A DNA stretch of 64,000 nucleotides from Methanomethylovorans hollandica DSM 15978 (GTDB lineage: Archaea; Halobacteriota; Methanosarcinia; Methanosarcinales; Methanosarcinaceae): the NCBI RefSeq assembly GCF_000328665.1, contig NC_019977.1, forward strand, positions 744,001-808,000, in the 5' to 3' direction. The notes beneath the pieces are model-generated. The model was not told the DNA's origin. It saw only the letters and a program-made list of their open reading frames with translations, and searched no databases. Positions within the stretch are counted from its first letter, which is position 1. Every line of letters starts with the position of its first letter. Below, in pieces: positions 17,580-27,153 of this stretch. The translations under genes were made by a program, and so were the position numbers.

Positions 17580-18308
17580 ATGAAGATTGCACTAATTGGC
17601 GGTACAGGCAGCATAGGCAAAGGTTTTGCTCTCAGGTGGGGGCAAAAACATCAGGTGATAGTAGGTTCAAGGAATCAGGAAAAAGCTCAGGCCAGGGCGG
17701 CTGAGTATAATTCTATATTAAAGGATCATGGTTTCAAGGCGGACATAACAGGTGAGGTCAATGCAAAGGCGGCTTCAGAAGCTGATGTGGTGCTCCTCGC
17801 CATCAGATACGGTCAGCTAGCTTCTACCATGGAGCAGATAAAACCGGAACTTGAAGGTAAGGTCGTCATATCTGTGGTCGTGCCGATGGAAAAGAATTCT
17901 TGCATCATCGTTCCGGGCGGGGTTCCTCTCGAAATATCAGCAAATTCCCGGGAAGACTATAAAGCAGAATATTTCTGTTATGTCACCCCACCTTCGGGAA
18001 GCGCTGCACAGGAAATAGCTACTTTATTGCCTGGAGGGGCTACTGAGCTGGTTTCAGCTTTCCATACGGTTCCGGCTGCCAAGCTCTCTAACCTCGACAT
18101 AGAGCTTGATTATGACGTAGGGGTCTGTGGAAACAGCATGCATTCTAAGAACATCGTCTTTGACCTTGTCAGAGATATTCCTGGAATGAGGCCTATGGAT
18201 ATAGGCCCACTTGAAGCCTCTTCTATGATAGAATCAATTACCCCTCTCCTTGTCAATGTGGCTATCCGCAATAACATGAAAGATGTCAGCATCAAATTCG
18301 TAGATTAG
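17580..18308 (+). CDS. npdG: F420-dependent NADP oxidoreductase
   Basis: Transfers hydride between reduced F420 and NADP, feeding biosynthesis with NADPH. 242 residues. N-terminal Rossmann fold MKIALIGGTGSIGKGFALRW with the typical VIVGSRNQEKA loop that accepts the NADP 2'-phosphate; later VVLLAIRYGQL, then the C-terminal half with SNLDIELDYDVGVCGN. Follows gdhA after the hairpin at 17492-17521. Its end converges with the RecA-like/ATP-grasp gene, separated by 23 bp containing a T-tract. Confidence 0.93.
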   Translation: MKIALIGGTGSIGKGFALRWGQKHQVIVGSRNQEKAQARAAEYNSILKDHGFKADITGEVNAKAASEADVVLLAIRYGQLASTMEQIKPELEGKVVISVVVPMEKNSCIIVPGGVPLEISANSREDYKAEYFCYVTPPSGSAAQEIATLLPGGATELVSAFHTVPAAKLSNLDIELDYDVGVCGNSMHSKNIVFDLVRDIPGMRPMDIGPLEASSMIESITPLLVNVAIRNNMKDVSIKFVD

Positions 18309-18331
18309 TATCCCTTCGGGAATTTCTTTTT

Positions 18332-21049
18332 TTATTGCCATTGTCCCTTCAGCTTGTCCAGTTTCCATGTTCTTGCAACCGTAGGTTTTTCAAGGTAGCA
18401 GATGGCATTCTGTTCATACAGGTTCGCGATAACTACTGCATTACCTCCGCCGGATGCCTCACGGACATTGATCACCTTGACCACAGTGCTAAATCTTTCA
18501 TGGTCAGGCAGGATATCTTTGATCATGTTGCCCGAGTTCCTGAAGAAAGCTTCGTTGAAGCTAGAGTTTTTCATGTCCGGATAGACAGGCATGTAGATGA
18601 TCTCTTCTTCAACTATGTCCTGGAAGAAATGTGTCCCATAGGAGACTTCCGGAATATGGCCTGCTTTCTCAAGCGCAATCTCGACAAGCAGTGATGTGTG
18701 ATCTATCTCGCTATATGTTGCATTGACGCCCAGTTCTATGTTGCTGCTTCCCCATCTTCCAGGCCCCATCAATATGAAATTAGTGTCCATAGTGCTCATT
18801 TTTTCGTTGATGCTTCCTACAATACGGCCTATGGACCTTTTTGTATCCATATCTGCAATTTCATATGCCTGGGGGTCAATGTAAACTATATACTCAATAT
18901 TTTCCACTTTTCCCTCATTGATGAGCATGTTGGACCGGAACAGGATATTATCCTCTTTTATGTTGTCTGGTATGGTTATATTCTCGCTGTTGCCTGGTGT
19001 TGTCATGGGTCTGCACTGGACTATGTTTATCCTTATATTTCCCCTTTGATCAGCAGATGCTGTAAATTCGATATCTACCGGATGCTCATATACTTCTTCT
19101 ACTATCCTTAGTATTTCTCCTATAGTATCAACGAATTTTGTGTTCTTTATGAGGTTGTTGAATGTTAGCACTATTTCCTGTGAGCAGTCTATGGAATTGG
19201 TGTACGGATCAGTAAGATATCCTTCGTTCATGACCGAAACGAACAGTCTGAGCCCAGGGTAATCACAGTCTTCAATAAGGTTGCGGAAAGATATGGTTCT
19301 GAGTTCCCTTTTATCAAGGTCCAAAACATCGACGTCCCACTGCGAGTATTTTATGACCTTCAGGCCGGTCTCAGGGCGCAATGTCGGCTGGCTTACTGCG
19401 ATCATTCTGGGGTAGTCCCTGCCGACACGATCCACAGCTCGGGTTCCAAGTCCAAAGACAAGCCGGATCATTCCTTTTCCAGGGTCTATCCTCTTTGTCC
19501 AGCGGAAGAGGTTCTTTGAGAAAGCGACCCCTGCAAGCGCCGGGAAGAAATATTGTTTATAGGGCATGCCGGACACGCGCTGCACCAGTATGGCCATCTG
19601 CTCATCCTGGTAGTGAAGTCCTCTGGTCCTTCTGTAAGCAAGGGCATCCGGGTTAAGGGCACTGGCATAGACAAGTTTGACTGCATGCATAAACTCTTCA
19701 AGACGCTCTTCCGGACTTCCCTGATTGGGGCAGAACTCACTTCTATATTTGCCTGCAAAAGCATTTCCATAATTGTCTTCCTGCAGGCTGCTTGACCTTA
19801 CAATAATGGGGGCCTGTCCAAAGTAATCCATCAACTCCCTGAACTGCTCTACAATATCTTCAGGGAACTTGCCTTGCAGGAACCTTCTTTCAACCTCTTC
19901 GAATTCTTCTTTTGTCATGCTGGAATTGTCTGACAGCTTTATCTTGAGGAGAAACAGATCATTATTGATCATGAAGGTGAAAAATACATCTGAACCAATG
20001 TAGAATGAATCATGCGGTTCGATTATATCTGCAAACTCTTCTTTTTTTTCGCTTGCTAGGATAATGTTGCGTGAGAGCAGCATTCCTACAGCTTTCCCAC
20101 CAATACGACCGGAACCTATCATCCTGTCTCGTATGCTGAGCAGATCTTCCAGTGACAGGTAGGCATCAGCAAGGCGGTTGAAGCGGGGATGGTCACCGAT
20201 GATCATCCTTGACAGTTCCTGTTTCAGTGCAATTATCTCGGGCTGTGGTAGAGTGTCCAGTGTTTCCATATCATGATGGAACTTCAGTTTCGTGTACACT
20301 GTTTCCCAGGGGGATGTACCACTTTTCCGCGTACGTATGATCTTTCTACGATCGCTGGATGATATTGTGGCAGCCTTTGAACTGTCTAATATAGGTTCCC
20401 ATGCCTCTCCAGTTACCAGGTGGGGAAGGAACATACTCTGAGAATAGCGATCGTAGACCTTAAGTGGATGAATGTATGCCTTTCCGTTGATGTGGTAGTA
20501 ATCTATAAGCACTTGAGTTGTTTCTCGGATGCCAGCTACAGTGGAATGACTATGCTTTCCGCGGGTAAGGCAGAAATAACCAATGGTCTCAAGTTCGAAC
20601 AGATAGGGACATGTGGCTTTGAAGAAATTGGCTACCAGTTCATCGGTGGCCCACTCCACCATGAGTGATGAAAGATTATCAAATACGTAATAGACCTTCT
20701 CTCCATAATACTCTATTATCCTGTGGACCTGGCTACTAAAAAAGTCAAAGCCGCTACCAGGATCTACTTTTACGATCTCCAGTCCTTCCATTGGCTGGAG
20801 AATGGGCTCATGTGGTGCGAACCTTACATATATACACTTAGAGCTGGACCTGATAGCTTGTCTGATAAGTCTTACAGCAAAATGTCTGTAATCTTCAAGC
20901 TCCTCTACTTCCCACACCACGTTATCCCCCAGGCGCAGAGAGTGAATTATATCATCGAGCTGGGGGATTCCGCTTGTTATTCTATCTTTATCTGCGTACT
21001 TAAGGAACTTGGTTTTTGTACTGCTGTTTTTATTCACATTTTTCTCCAT
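18332..21049 (-). CDS. RecA/KaiC-like domain fused to PEP-synthase-type ATP-grasp domain
   Basis: 905 residues. Residues 1-230 look like a KaiC/RadA fold (SGIPQLDDIIHSLRLGDNVV; Walker B-like VYYVFDNLSSLMVEW), but the usual GxxGxGKT P-loop is replaced by EVEELEDYRHF, so ATP binding there is doubtful. Residues about 310-860 resemble the N-terminal ATP-grasp of pyruvate phosphate dikinase: GRIGGKAVGMLLSRNI, VRSSSLQEDNYGNAFAGKY and MGPGRWGSSNIELG. The phosphohistidine swivel and PEP/pyruvate TIM barrel of real PEP synthase are absent. Possibly a nucleotide-dependent phosphotransferase with a sensor domain. Starts ATG 21049, 38 nt after the glutamate synthase gene on the same strand. Confidence 0.8.
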   Translation of the reverse strand: MEKNVNKNSSTKTKFLKYADKDRITSGIPQLDDIIHSLRLGDNVVWEVEELEDYRHFAVRLIRQAIRSSSKCIYVRFAPHEPILQPMEGLEIVKVDPGSGFDFFSSQVHRIIEYYGEKVYYVFDNLSSLMVEWATDELVANFFKATCPYLFELETIGYFCLTRGKHSHSTVAGIRETTQVLIDYYHINGKAYIHPLKVYDRYSQSMFLPHLVTGEAWEPILDSSKAATISSSDRRKIIRTRKSGTSPWETVYTKLKFHHDMETLDTLPQPEIIALKQELSRMIIGDHPRFNRLADAYLSLEDLLSIRDRMIGSGRIGGKAVGMLLSRNIILASEKKEEFADIIEPHDSFYIGSDVFFTFMINNDLFLLKIKLSDNSSMTKEEFEEVERRFLQGKFPEDIVEQFRELMDYFGQAPIIVRSSSLQEDNYGNAFAGKYRSEFCPNQGSPEERLEEFMHAVKLVYASALNPDALAYRRTRGLHYQDEQMAILVQRVSGMPYKQYFFPALAGVAFSKNLFRWTKRIDPGKGMIRLVFGLGTRAVDRVGRDYPRMIAVSQPTLRPETGLKVIKYSQWDVDVLDLDKRELRTISFRNLIEDCDYPGLRLFVSVMNEGYLTDPYTNSIDCSQEIVLTFNNLIKNTKFVDTIGEILRIVEEVYEHPVDIEFTASADQRGNIRINIVQCRPMTTPGNSENITIPDNIKEDNILFRSNMLINEGKVENIEYIVYIDPQAYEIADMDTKRSIGRIVGSINEKMSTMDTNFILMGPGRWGSSNIELGVNATYSEIDHTSLLVEIALEKAGHIPEVSYGTHFFQDIVEEEIIYMPVYPDMKNSSFNEAFFRNSGNMIKDILPDHERFSTVVKVINVREASGGGNAVVIANLYEQNAICYLEKPTVARTWKLDKLKGQWQ

Positions 21050-21087
21050 TGTGACAAGGTCAGAAACAAATCCTGTGTTTTACGGGA

Positions 21088-22683
21088 TCAGCTTTCAAGT
21101 ATCTCCTCTGCAATGTCCCTGTACGCATCCATAACATAGGCAATTCCGGATACCTTTGATGCTTCTTCGGTGAGCGCCATGACATCTTTTCGTGAGATGG
21201 CATGGATGTTGAATCTTCGGGAGCCTGCCATAAGCTGTTGTAATCCTACTTTGATCCTCTCCGTATATGAATAGATGCCCACTGCTCCAAGAGGTATGTT
21301 TTTCATTTCTTCGCCATATTTCTCTTTCAATTCCTCATAGTGCACGAAGATCTCCTCTTTGGTACTACCAAACTCGGATACCGTCTTTGGAAGGTCTTTT
21401 TCTTCTATCCATTTACCTATGTTCTTACCCACCATTCCAGGGATCATGAGGCCACGACCCATGCATACTGCCTTGAAATAGGGTGATCCCATTGCAAGTG
21501 CCTTATAGACTCCGTCCTCACTGGAGAAACCGCCTGCCATTGCCAGATCAGGCACTTTCTTACCTCTGTCTGATAGTTTTTGCGCAAATTCGTAGACCTG
21601 GGACTGCAGGTAGAATGTCGGCACTCCCCATTCTTCCATCATGGGCCAGGGGCTCATGCCGGTGCCTCCGGGTGCTCCGTCATATGTGAGCAGATCTATC
21701 CTGGCCTCTGAGCTATATTTTATGGCCATGGCGGTCTCTGCCATAGAATATGCTCCTGTCTTGAGGGTTATACGTTTAAAACCAAGGTCCCTAAGCCTTT
21801 CGCACTCCTCGCAAAATCCTTCTTCTGTGACAAACCCAAGCCTGGAATGCCTTTCAAATTCCTTTATGGCACCCATTCTGAAAGCTTCCTGGACGGAGTG
21901 AAGCTCAGGGTCCGGAGTGACTATGTATCCTCTCCTTTTCAGCTCCATAGCACGGTCAATGTCTGCAACCTTGATTTCGCCGCCAATACATTTTGCTCCC
22001 TGTCCCCACTTAAGTTCGATGCTTTCCATATTGTGCTTGCTTGCAAGGTACTCTGCAACACCAAGCTTTGTATCCTCTACATTCATCTGGACAAGCATCT
22101 CTCCGTATCCATCATAGAATTTGTTGTAAAGTTCGATCCGACGGTCCATTTCCGGTGATTCTTTAACAAGGCCATCACATCCCAGTTTCAATTCCGGGTC
22201 CACTCCACACACATTTTCTCCACATACGATGGTGATGCCTGAGATCGCCGCACCTATAGTAAAATGTTCCCAGTTGTTCCTTGCGATATCTGTTGAACCG
22301 AGTGCGCCGGTAAAGATAGGCAATTTCATCTTGACCTTTCTTCTCCAGCCGTATTCTACCTCTGTATTGACGTTAGGGAACCTTGCAGTTTCAGGACCCG
22401 GGATCATGCCTTCTGGCATACCCATAGCACCGACTGCATATCCCTGGATATTAAGATGTGAGTAATCGATGGGGTAATTCTTGTCCCCGCCGGCAGTGAT
22501 CTCCCCGAAAGGTCCGGGATATATCACTTCACGTCCCCGGAAGGATGACTTGAATATTTCACAGTTGCCGCGGCATCCGTCCAGACAACGTGTACAGATT
22601 CCTGACATTGGTGTTACGTTCTTTGATCTGTTGAAGGTCCTGGTGGCTTCATTGGCATTTGGTTGTCTTAGGTTTCCCATCAT
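21088..22683 (-). CDS. FMN-binding glutamate synthase-like protein (archaeal GltB core)
   Basis: 531 residues covering only the FMN TIM-barrel (synthase) part of glutamate synthase. An N-terminal cysteine set CTRCLDGCRGNC may bind a cluster. Barrel signatures: LPIFTGALGSTDIARNNWEH, ELKWGQGAKCIGGEIK, LLTYDGAPGGTGMSPWPMME and AMAGGFSSEDGVYKALAMG. In archaea the amidotransferase and beta domains are encoded separately and neither is here, so ammonia or a partner must supply nitrogen. SD AGGAAGTGA precedes the ATG; the second ATG at 22680 is also possible. A TATA box near 22770 implies a leader of about 60 nt. Confidence 0.88.
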   Translation of the reverse strand: MMGNLRQPNANEATRTFNRSKNVTPMSGICTRCLDGCRGNCEIFKSSFRGREVIYPGPFGEITAGGDKNYPIDYSHLNIQGYAVGAMGMPEGMIPGPETARFPNVNTEVEYGWRRKVKMKLPIFTGALGSTDIARNNWEHFTIGAAISGITIVCGENVCGVDPELKLGCDGLVKESPEMDRRIELYNKFYDGYGEMLVQMNVEDTKLGVAEYLASKHNMESIELKWGQGAKCIGGEIKVADIDRAMELKRRGYIVTPDPELHSVQEAFRMGAIKEFERHSRLGFVTEEGFCEECERLRDLGFKRITLKTGAYSMAETAMAIKYSSEARIDLLTYDGAPGGTGMSPWPMMEEWGVPTFYLQSQVYEFAQKLSDRGKKVPDLAMAGGFSSEDGVYKALAMGSPYFKAVCMGRGLMIPGMVGKNIGKWIEEKDLPKTVSEFGSTKEEIFVHYEELKEKYGEEMKNIPLGAVGIYSYTERIKVGLQQLMAGSRRFNIHAISRKDVMALTEEASKVSGIAYVMDAYRDIAEEILES

Positions 22684-23159
22684 TTCACTTCCTATTAATC
22701 AGTCTGCCTGCAATGCAGGAGATATCACTTTGTTTCCTTCTTAATTATTTGGCAATAGGATAGTGGTTAGCTAGTACTACTATTTATACCTATTTAAAGT
22801 CCTATTCTGTTATGGTCAAATGTAAGTATACATAAACAAAGCATTGATTTCACTCAGCTGGATCTGCATACAGGTTACATTTTTTTATTTTTTAATATAC
22901 GTTAAATAGTATTCTTAAAGCTTGACAAATAACTGCAATTCAGATAATTGGCAAAATTCTAGGACATCTGCGGAATATATGATTATAGTTTTCTTGAGTT
23001 AATTTTATATTCTAAGATGAGGTTTAACCCAATAAAATGACGAAAATAGTACTGTCTTTAGGGAAGACTATTTGAATATAATACAATACTTAATAAAGAA
23101 AACCTGATCTTTGAAAGAGCTTCTTAAAAAGGTCAGTCCCGTTTTTAAGGAGTCTATAA
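22684..23159. other. AT-rich intergenic region with a hairpin at the downstream ribosome site
   Basis: No gene found on either strand. Contains the minus-strand glutamate synthase promoter (GTATAAATAG near 22770). Next to the plus-strand gene, CTTAAAAA (23123-23130) and TTTTTAAG (23142-23149) form an 8-bp stem with an 11-nt loop whose 3' arm overlaps the ribosome site AAGGAG at 23147-23152. Folding would partly hide that site. Confidence 0.5.
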
Positions 23160-25094
23160 ATGCAGGAAAAGAAGATCGGTACAATCCATAAACTGTTAGG
23201 ATTTATTGCAAGTTTTTTCCCTTTATTCATCATTGCGGTGGTTGCTGCTGGCATTGCTATAGCCTATGTCATAAACCGTCCTGATTTTGCTATCAGAGGC
23301 TTGTTAGTAGCTGTACCGGCAATATTTTCTGCCATATTTTTGTCAAAAATGTTTAGGGAAGACCTGAATCATGATGAATCTCTTCTCAAAAGGATCCCTT
23401 TGAACCAAAGGAATACGGTTTTAGCCTTTATAACTCTCTATGTCTTGTCCATTATAATTCTATTTCTGAGTGCCGAAAGGACATTGTATTACTTTGGAAT
23501 GATGGCATTGATCTATGTACTGATCCTTAACCAGATCTTCTCCAAGTCGTCAAAAGCCCATATCGTTTTGATAGAGCTATTTCTTTCAAGTTTAAACTTG
23601 ATCTATAGCGTCACGTTAAAATATCCATTATATTTTGGCGGCACTGATATTATTCCGCATCTATTTCTCTCAAAAGTAACTTACCTTTCGGGTCACCTGG
23701 CTCCGTCGGATATGAGCACTCTTTATGCCAGTTTTCCCTTATTCCACATTTTAAGCTCTGAATTTGCTCACTTATCAGGACTGGAAATGCAATCAGCTTA
23801 CTTCATTGGCTTAGGTTTAGTCTATTCGATACTTATAGTTTTCATATACTACTTCTTTATGAAAACTACAAAAAACTCCACATTTTCTCTGTTGGCATGC
23901 ATGGTGTATTCAGTTAGTGGTGTTGTTATCTATTATGGAATGTATGTGATCACAAGGACTTTAGCCTATGCAGGATTTATCATAATCCTGTACCTGCTAT
24001 ATAAAAAAGATGCCAACAATCGTGGTTTTGCGTATCAGGGACTTGCTATACTCCTCACTGTATTTGTAGTGCTTGTTCATCAGGTTTCTGCTGCTCAGAT
24101 CGCAGTTATACTGTTCCTTCTTTTAGCATGTGAACACATCTTGTCGGATGAAAGATATATTAACTTAACATATTTCTCATTGTTCTGTTCAATGTTCGTG
24201 GGGTACTGGTTCTACTTTGCAAATGTTTTCTTAGAAGAGTTGTTGCTGAGCCGGTCTAACATTCAGTTATATGAAGAATTCCAAATTAAAGATACTGTGC
24301 AGATCGGTTATGAGTGGATATATATATTTAATCACCTTGATGTTTCCATATTTTTGTTCTTTGCTCTAATTGGAATTGGTTATCTTCTATGGGATCGTAT
24401 CAAAGCCAATAAGAGGCACTACATGGATTACTTCTCTGTTTTCGCACTCTTTGCCTTAATTACACTTGTACTTTATATTCCAACTCCAATTCAGACTCTT
24501 TGGCAAACAATGACCTTATTCCGATTTGATCGGTTCATGTTGCTGATAAGTCCTTTCATGGCCTTTGCCATGGCTGCAGGTATTTACATTCTTTATTCGC
24601 ACCTGTCAAACAGTGGTAAAAAGCCAGTCTGGATAATCTTGATTTCTGTATTGATGGCTATTTTTGTGTTCACTTCAGTTTACTATAATGGTCCGGAATC
24701 AAAGCCGATTTTGTCAACTCCTGTTAGAGAATACTTTACTGCAGATGAGATACAAGGATTTAATCATATTATGGACCATGTTGAACCCGGATCAGTATTG
24801 TACTCTGATTATCATACGCAAAGGTTCTTCACCCAGGAGAACTTTAGTTTGTCGGAAGAATTAGGTTTGACTTTCTTTAGAAGTTATACTATTCTGAACG
24901 TTGAAACCATTCCTACATATAGGGGTTATGTGATCGTAAGACAAAAACAGTTTTTGGATGGCGGTATCTATACTGGTTCGGGTTCCTCTAATTTCCTCTT
25001 TGGGCCGGAAGATGGCAATGATGCAGTACTGTTGAGTGCATTATCAAAGGACGCAAAGATATATTCTAATTCAGGGGTTGAAGTGTATCGTTGA
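23160..25094 (+). CDS. Polytopic membrane protein, probable glycan/GT-C-type protein
   Basis: 644 residues with about 12-13 hydrophobic helices over the first 510 residues (for example LLGFIASFFPLFIIAVVAAG and TVLAFITLYVLSIIILFLSA) and a soluble tail of about 130 residues (EYFTADEIQGFNHIMDHVEP onward) that begins after the last helix. An acidic segment after an early helix, GGTDIIPHLFLSK, recalls the catalytic loop of lipid-linked GT-C glycosyltransferases. Next gene is a GT4 glycosyltransferase, so surface glycan or glycoprotein synthesis is likely. Codon use is more AT-rich than the neighbouring housekeeping genes, in keeping with an accessory region. Confidence 0.7.
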   Translation: MQEKKIGTIHKLLGFIASFFPLFIIAVVAAGIAIAYVINRPDFAIRGLLVAVPAIFSAIFLSKMFREDLNHDESLLKRIPLNQRNTVLAFITLYVLSIIILFLSAERTLYYFGMMALIYVLILNQIFSKSSKAHIVLIELFLSSLNLIYSVTLKYPLYFGGTDIIPHLFLSKVTYLSGHLAPSDMSTLYASFPLFHILSSEFAHLSGLEMQSAYFIGLGLVYSILIVFIYYFFMKTTKNSTFSLLACMVYSVSGVVIYYGMYVITRTLAYAGFIIILYLLYKKDANNRGFAYQGLAILLTVFVVLVHQVSAAQIAVILFLLLACEHILSDERYINLTYFSLFCSMFVGYWFYFANVFLEELLLSRSNIQLYEEFQIKDTVQIGYEWIYIFNHLDVSIFLFFALIGIGYLLWDRIKANKRHYMDYFSVFALFALITLVLYIPTPIQTLWQTMTLFRFDRFMLLISPFMAFAMAAGIYILYSHLSNSGKKPVWIILISVLMAIFVFTSVYYNGPESKPILSTPVREYFTADEIQGFNHIMDHVEPGSVLYSDYHTQRFFTQENFSLSEELGLTFFRSYTILNVETIPTYRGYVIVRQKQFLDGGIYTGSGSSNFLFGPEDGNDAVLLSALSKDAKIYSNSGVEVYR

Positions 25095-25192
25095 GATGTT
25101 GGCATCCCGGACCTTTAATAATATTCTTTTTATGGGGTATATTTGACCTAAAATTAGTATCGCGCATGAAATAAAATATTTGACCTTCTATA

Positions 25193-26365
25193 ATGTTGTT
25201 TCCCATGGCATCTAAAAAAGGATTCATATCAATGGCTACTGTGCCATCTTATAGTGTTGTGCAGTCATCGAGGGCCTTGCATATATTCTCTGAACTCAGC
25301 AAAGAGTTCCAAGACATGTACTTGATCATGCAACACTATGAAGTGAATGAGGTCAAACTTGATAATTTGATCCAGGTACGGCCTTTGATACCTATTGATG
25401 GTCGTTTTTCCCTGGTAAAAGGAATGCTCTACAGGCTGCAATTATCACTTTCTGCATTCTGGTTCGCGATCCGTTCTCATCGGGATTTTGCGATATTAAG
25501 AGGATATGACTCAATTATGCTGCTTATCTTATTGAAGCTCGTAGGTGTCAGGGTATATTCTGATTTTCATGGAAAGTATGATCTGGAATTGTCTCAGCGG
25601 GGAAAACACCTGAGAAGTTTTTTTGTGAAATATATTGATATGATCACTCTGAAGTTGAGTGACCGCATCATTGTTGTCAGCGAAGGCATTGAGGCTCAGA
25701 TACAGGAGTATAAAGATAAGTGTATTTTAATACCCAATGGTATAGATGTGCAAAAGATCGATGATGCTAATACTGGTATCAATACTTTGGACTTCAAGGG
25801 CTATAAGAAGATTGTGGGTTTTGTCGGTAATTGGGAATCTTTTATGAACGTAGAGGATATGTGCCAGGCAGCTGCATATACTCCAGAAGTTTTATTTGTC
25901 ATCGTAGGTGAAGGGTTCAATGCCTCCGCATTGATGGATAAGTACAGAAGCTATGAAAATGTGCTCTTTGCGGGTCGCAGACCTCAGAAAGAAGCATTTT
26001 CAATAATGCACATGTTCGATATTTGCATTTTGCCCTATGATAAAATGGACTCTCATTCAAAATATCCAGGTTTCTTTTCTTCCAGAAAGACAAAAGAATA
26101 CATTGCTGCAGGCAAACCTATCATCGTTGCTGATGTTATTGGAAAGGAATCCTGCCTGATCCCCGGTCATAACTGCGTACTATATGAATCAAGGAATCCC
26201 CGGGATCTCGCAGATAAGATATCAGAGCTATTTAATGATACTACACTGCTCGCTTCCATGGGACTGAATAACTTTGAAATGCGAGAGCATTTTACATGGG
26301 ATTATTTGATACAAAATTCTGGTATTGTTGAAGACCTACAGAATAATGGATCATCACCGGAGTAA
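25193..26365 (+). CDS. Glycosyltransferase family 4-like protein
   Basis: 390 residues. GT-B fold: the donor-binding C-terminal half has KIVGFVGNWESFMNVEDMCQ, FVIVGEGFNASAL and the E-x7-E-type region FFSSRKTKEYIAAGKPIIVAD, plus LIPNGIDVQKID in the linker. The N-terminal half binds the acceptor. No membrane helix is obvious. It lies 98 nt behind the polytopic membrane protein. Acceptor and sugar unknown; likely part of surface polysaccharide or protein glycosylation. Confidence 0.85.
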   Translation: MLFPMASKKGFISMATVPSYSVVQSSRALHIFSELSKEFQDMYLIMQHYEVNEVKLDNLIQVRPLIPIDGRFSLVKGMLYRLQLSLSAFWFAIRSHRDFAILRGYDSIMLLILLKLVGVRVYSDFHGKYDLELSQRGKHLRSFFVKYIDMITLKLSDRIIVVSEGIEAQIQEYKDKCILIPNGIDVQKIDDANTGINTLDFKGYKKIVGFVGNWESFMNVEDMCQAAAYTPEVLFVIVGEGFNASALMDKYRSYENVLFAGRRPQKEAFSIMHMFDICILPYDKMDSHSKYPGFFSSRKTKEYIAAGKPIIVADVIGKESCLIPGHNCVLYESRNPRDLADKISELFNDTTLLASMGLNNFEMREHFTWDYLIQNSGIVEDLQNNGSSPE

Positions 26366-26622
26366 AATTTTATTCATATTCATTCTTTTCTTTTAGGTAT
26401 TATCTTTTTTATAAAACTATGCGTGTTCCCTTATGTTCAAAAAGGGTCCAAAAATCATGCATACTCAAATACGTAGCTATCTATATATACACTATATTTT
26501 GCATTCTAATATATATTCAATTGTGAGTATCTATTTATTGACTTGAGTTCTCTTGCTATTTGAAGGGCTTGAGACCTTCGAAGTATCGAAGAATACAGAC
26601 CAGAGAAACATGTGATGATAAC

Positions 26623-26937
26623 ATGCTATTTGAAACAGAAGCTACAAACCTCCTTACAAAAGCAAAGAGGTCAGTCATTGAACGTGATAACGTCACCGCA
26701 GAACAAGTATCCTACGAGGCACTGGATTTTGGCGTAAGCCCACTGGAGGTCATAGAACTTGGTTTTATTGAAGGAATGAAAGTATTAGGTGACCTTTTCG
26801 AACATGGTGACATAGATATCCAGGATATATTTGCAGCATCCTTTACCATGAATGCAGGTATTGATGTACTAAGACCATATATTATGGCCTCTGCGGACAA
26901 TGCATGTGCATTTGAGGATCTTGTGCTGAGGATCTGA
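26623..26937 (+). CDS. Truncated corrinoid protein: B12-binding cap domain only
   Basis: 104 residues from MLFETEATNLLTKAKRSVI. It matches the N-terminal four-helix cap of methyltransferase corrinoid proteins (LDFGVSPLEVIELGFIEGMK and LGDLFEHGDIDIQDIFAAS), but ends at FEDLVLRI and lacks the Rossmann-like domain with D-x-H-x2-G that holds the cobalamin. I looked in the other frames after 26937 and saw no remnant of the second domain. So it is either a decayed corrinoid gene or a free-standing cap protein. It precedes an MtaA paralogue, hinting at a once complete methyltransferase unit. A longer reading from 26560 exists but has a charged, unlikely N-terminus. Confidence 0.65.
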   Translation: MLFETEATNLLTKAKRSVIERDNVTAEQVSYEALDFGVSPLEVIELGFIEGMKVLGDLFEHGDIDIQDIFAASFTMNAGIDVLRPYIMASADNACAFEDLVLRI

Positions 26938-27153
26938 TATCCAGGCAGAGATCTATATTTTTATTTATTATTTTGCATATAATGTGTAAGGGCATCCAGA
27001 GTATCGAACATTTGAAATATGAGATGATCAGAACCTTATATGATCGGAGACTTGGATGTGTAAGTGGTTTACATTAAAATGAATTAGTAATTAAGTTATT
27101 TCAATAATAATGATCCAATATGGGCAATTATAGCATTTATGGAGGAACCGTTC

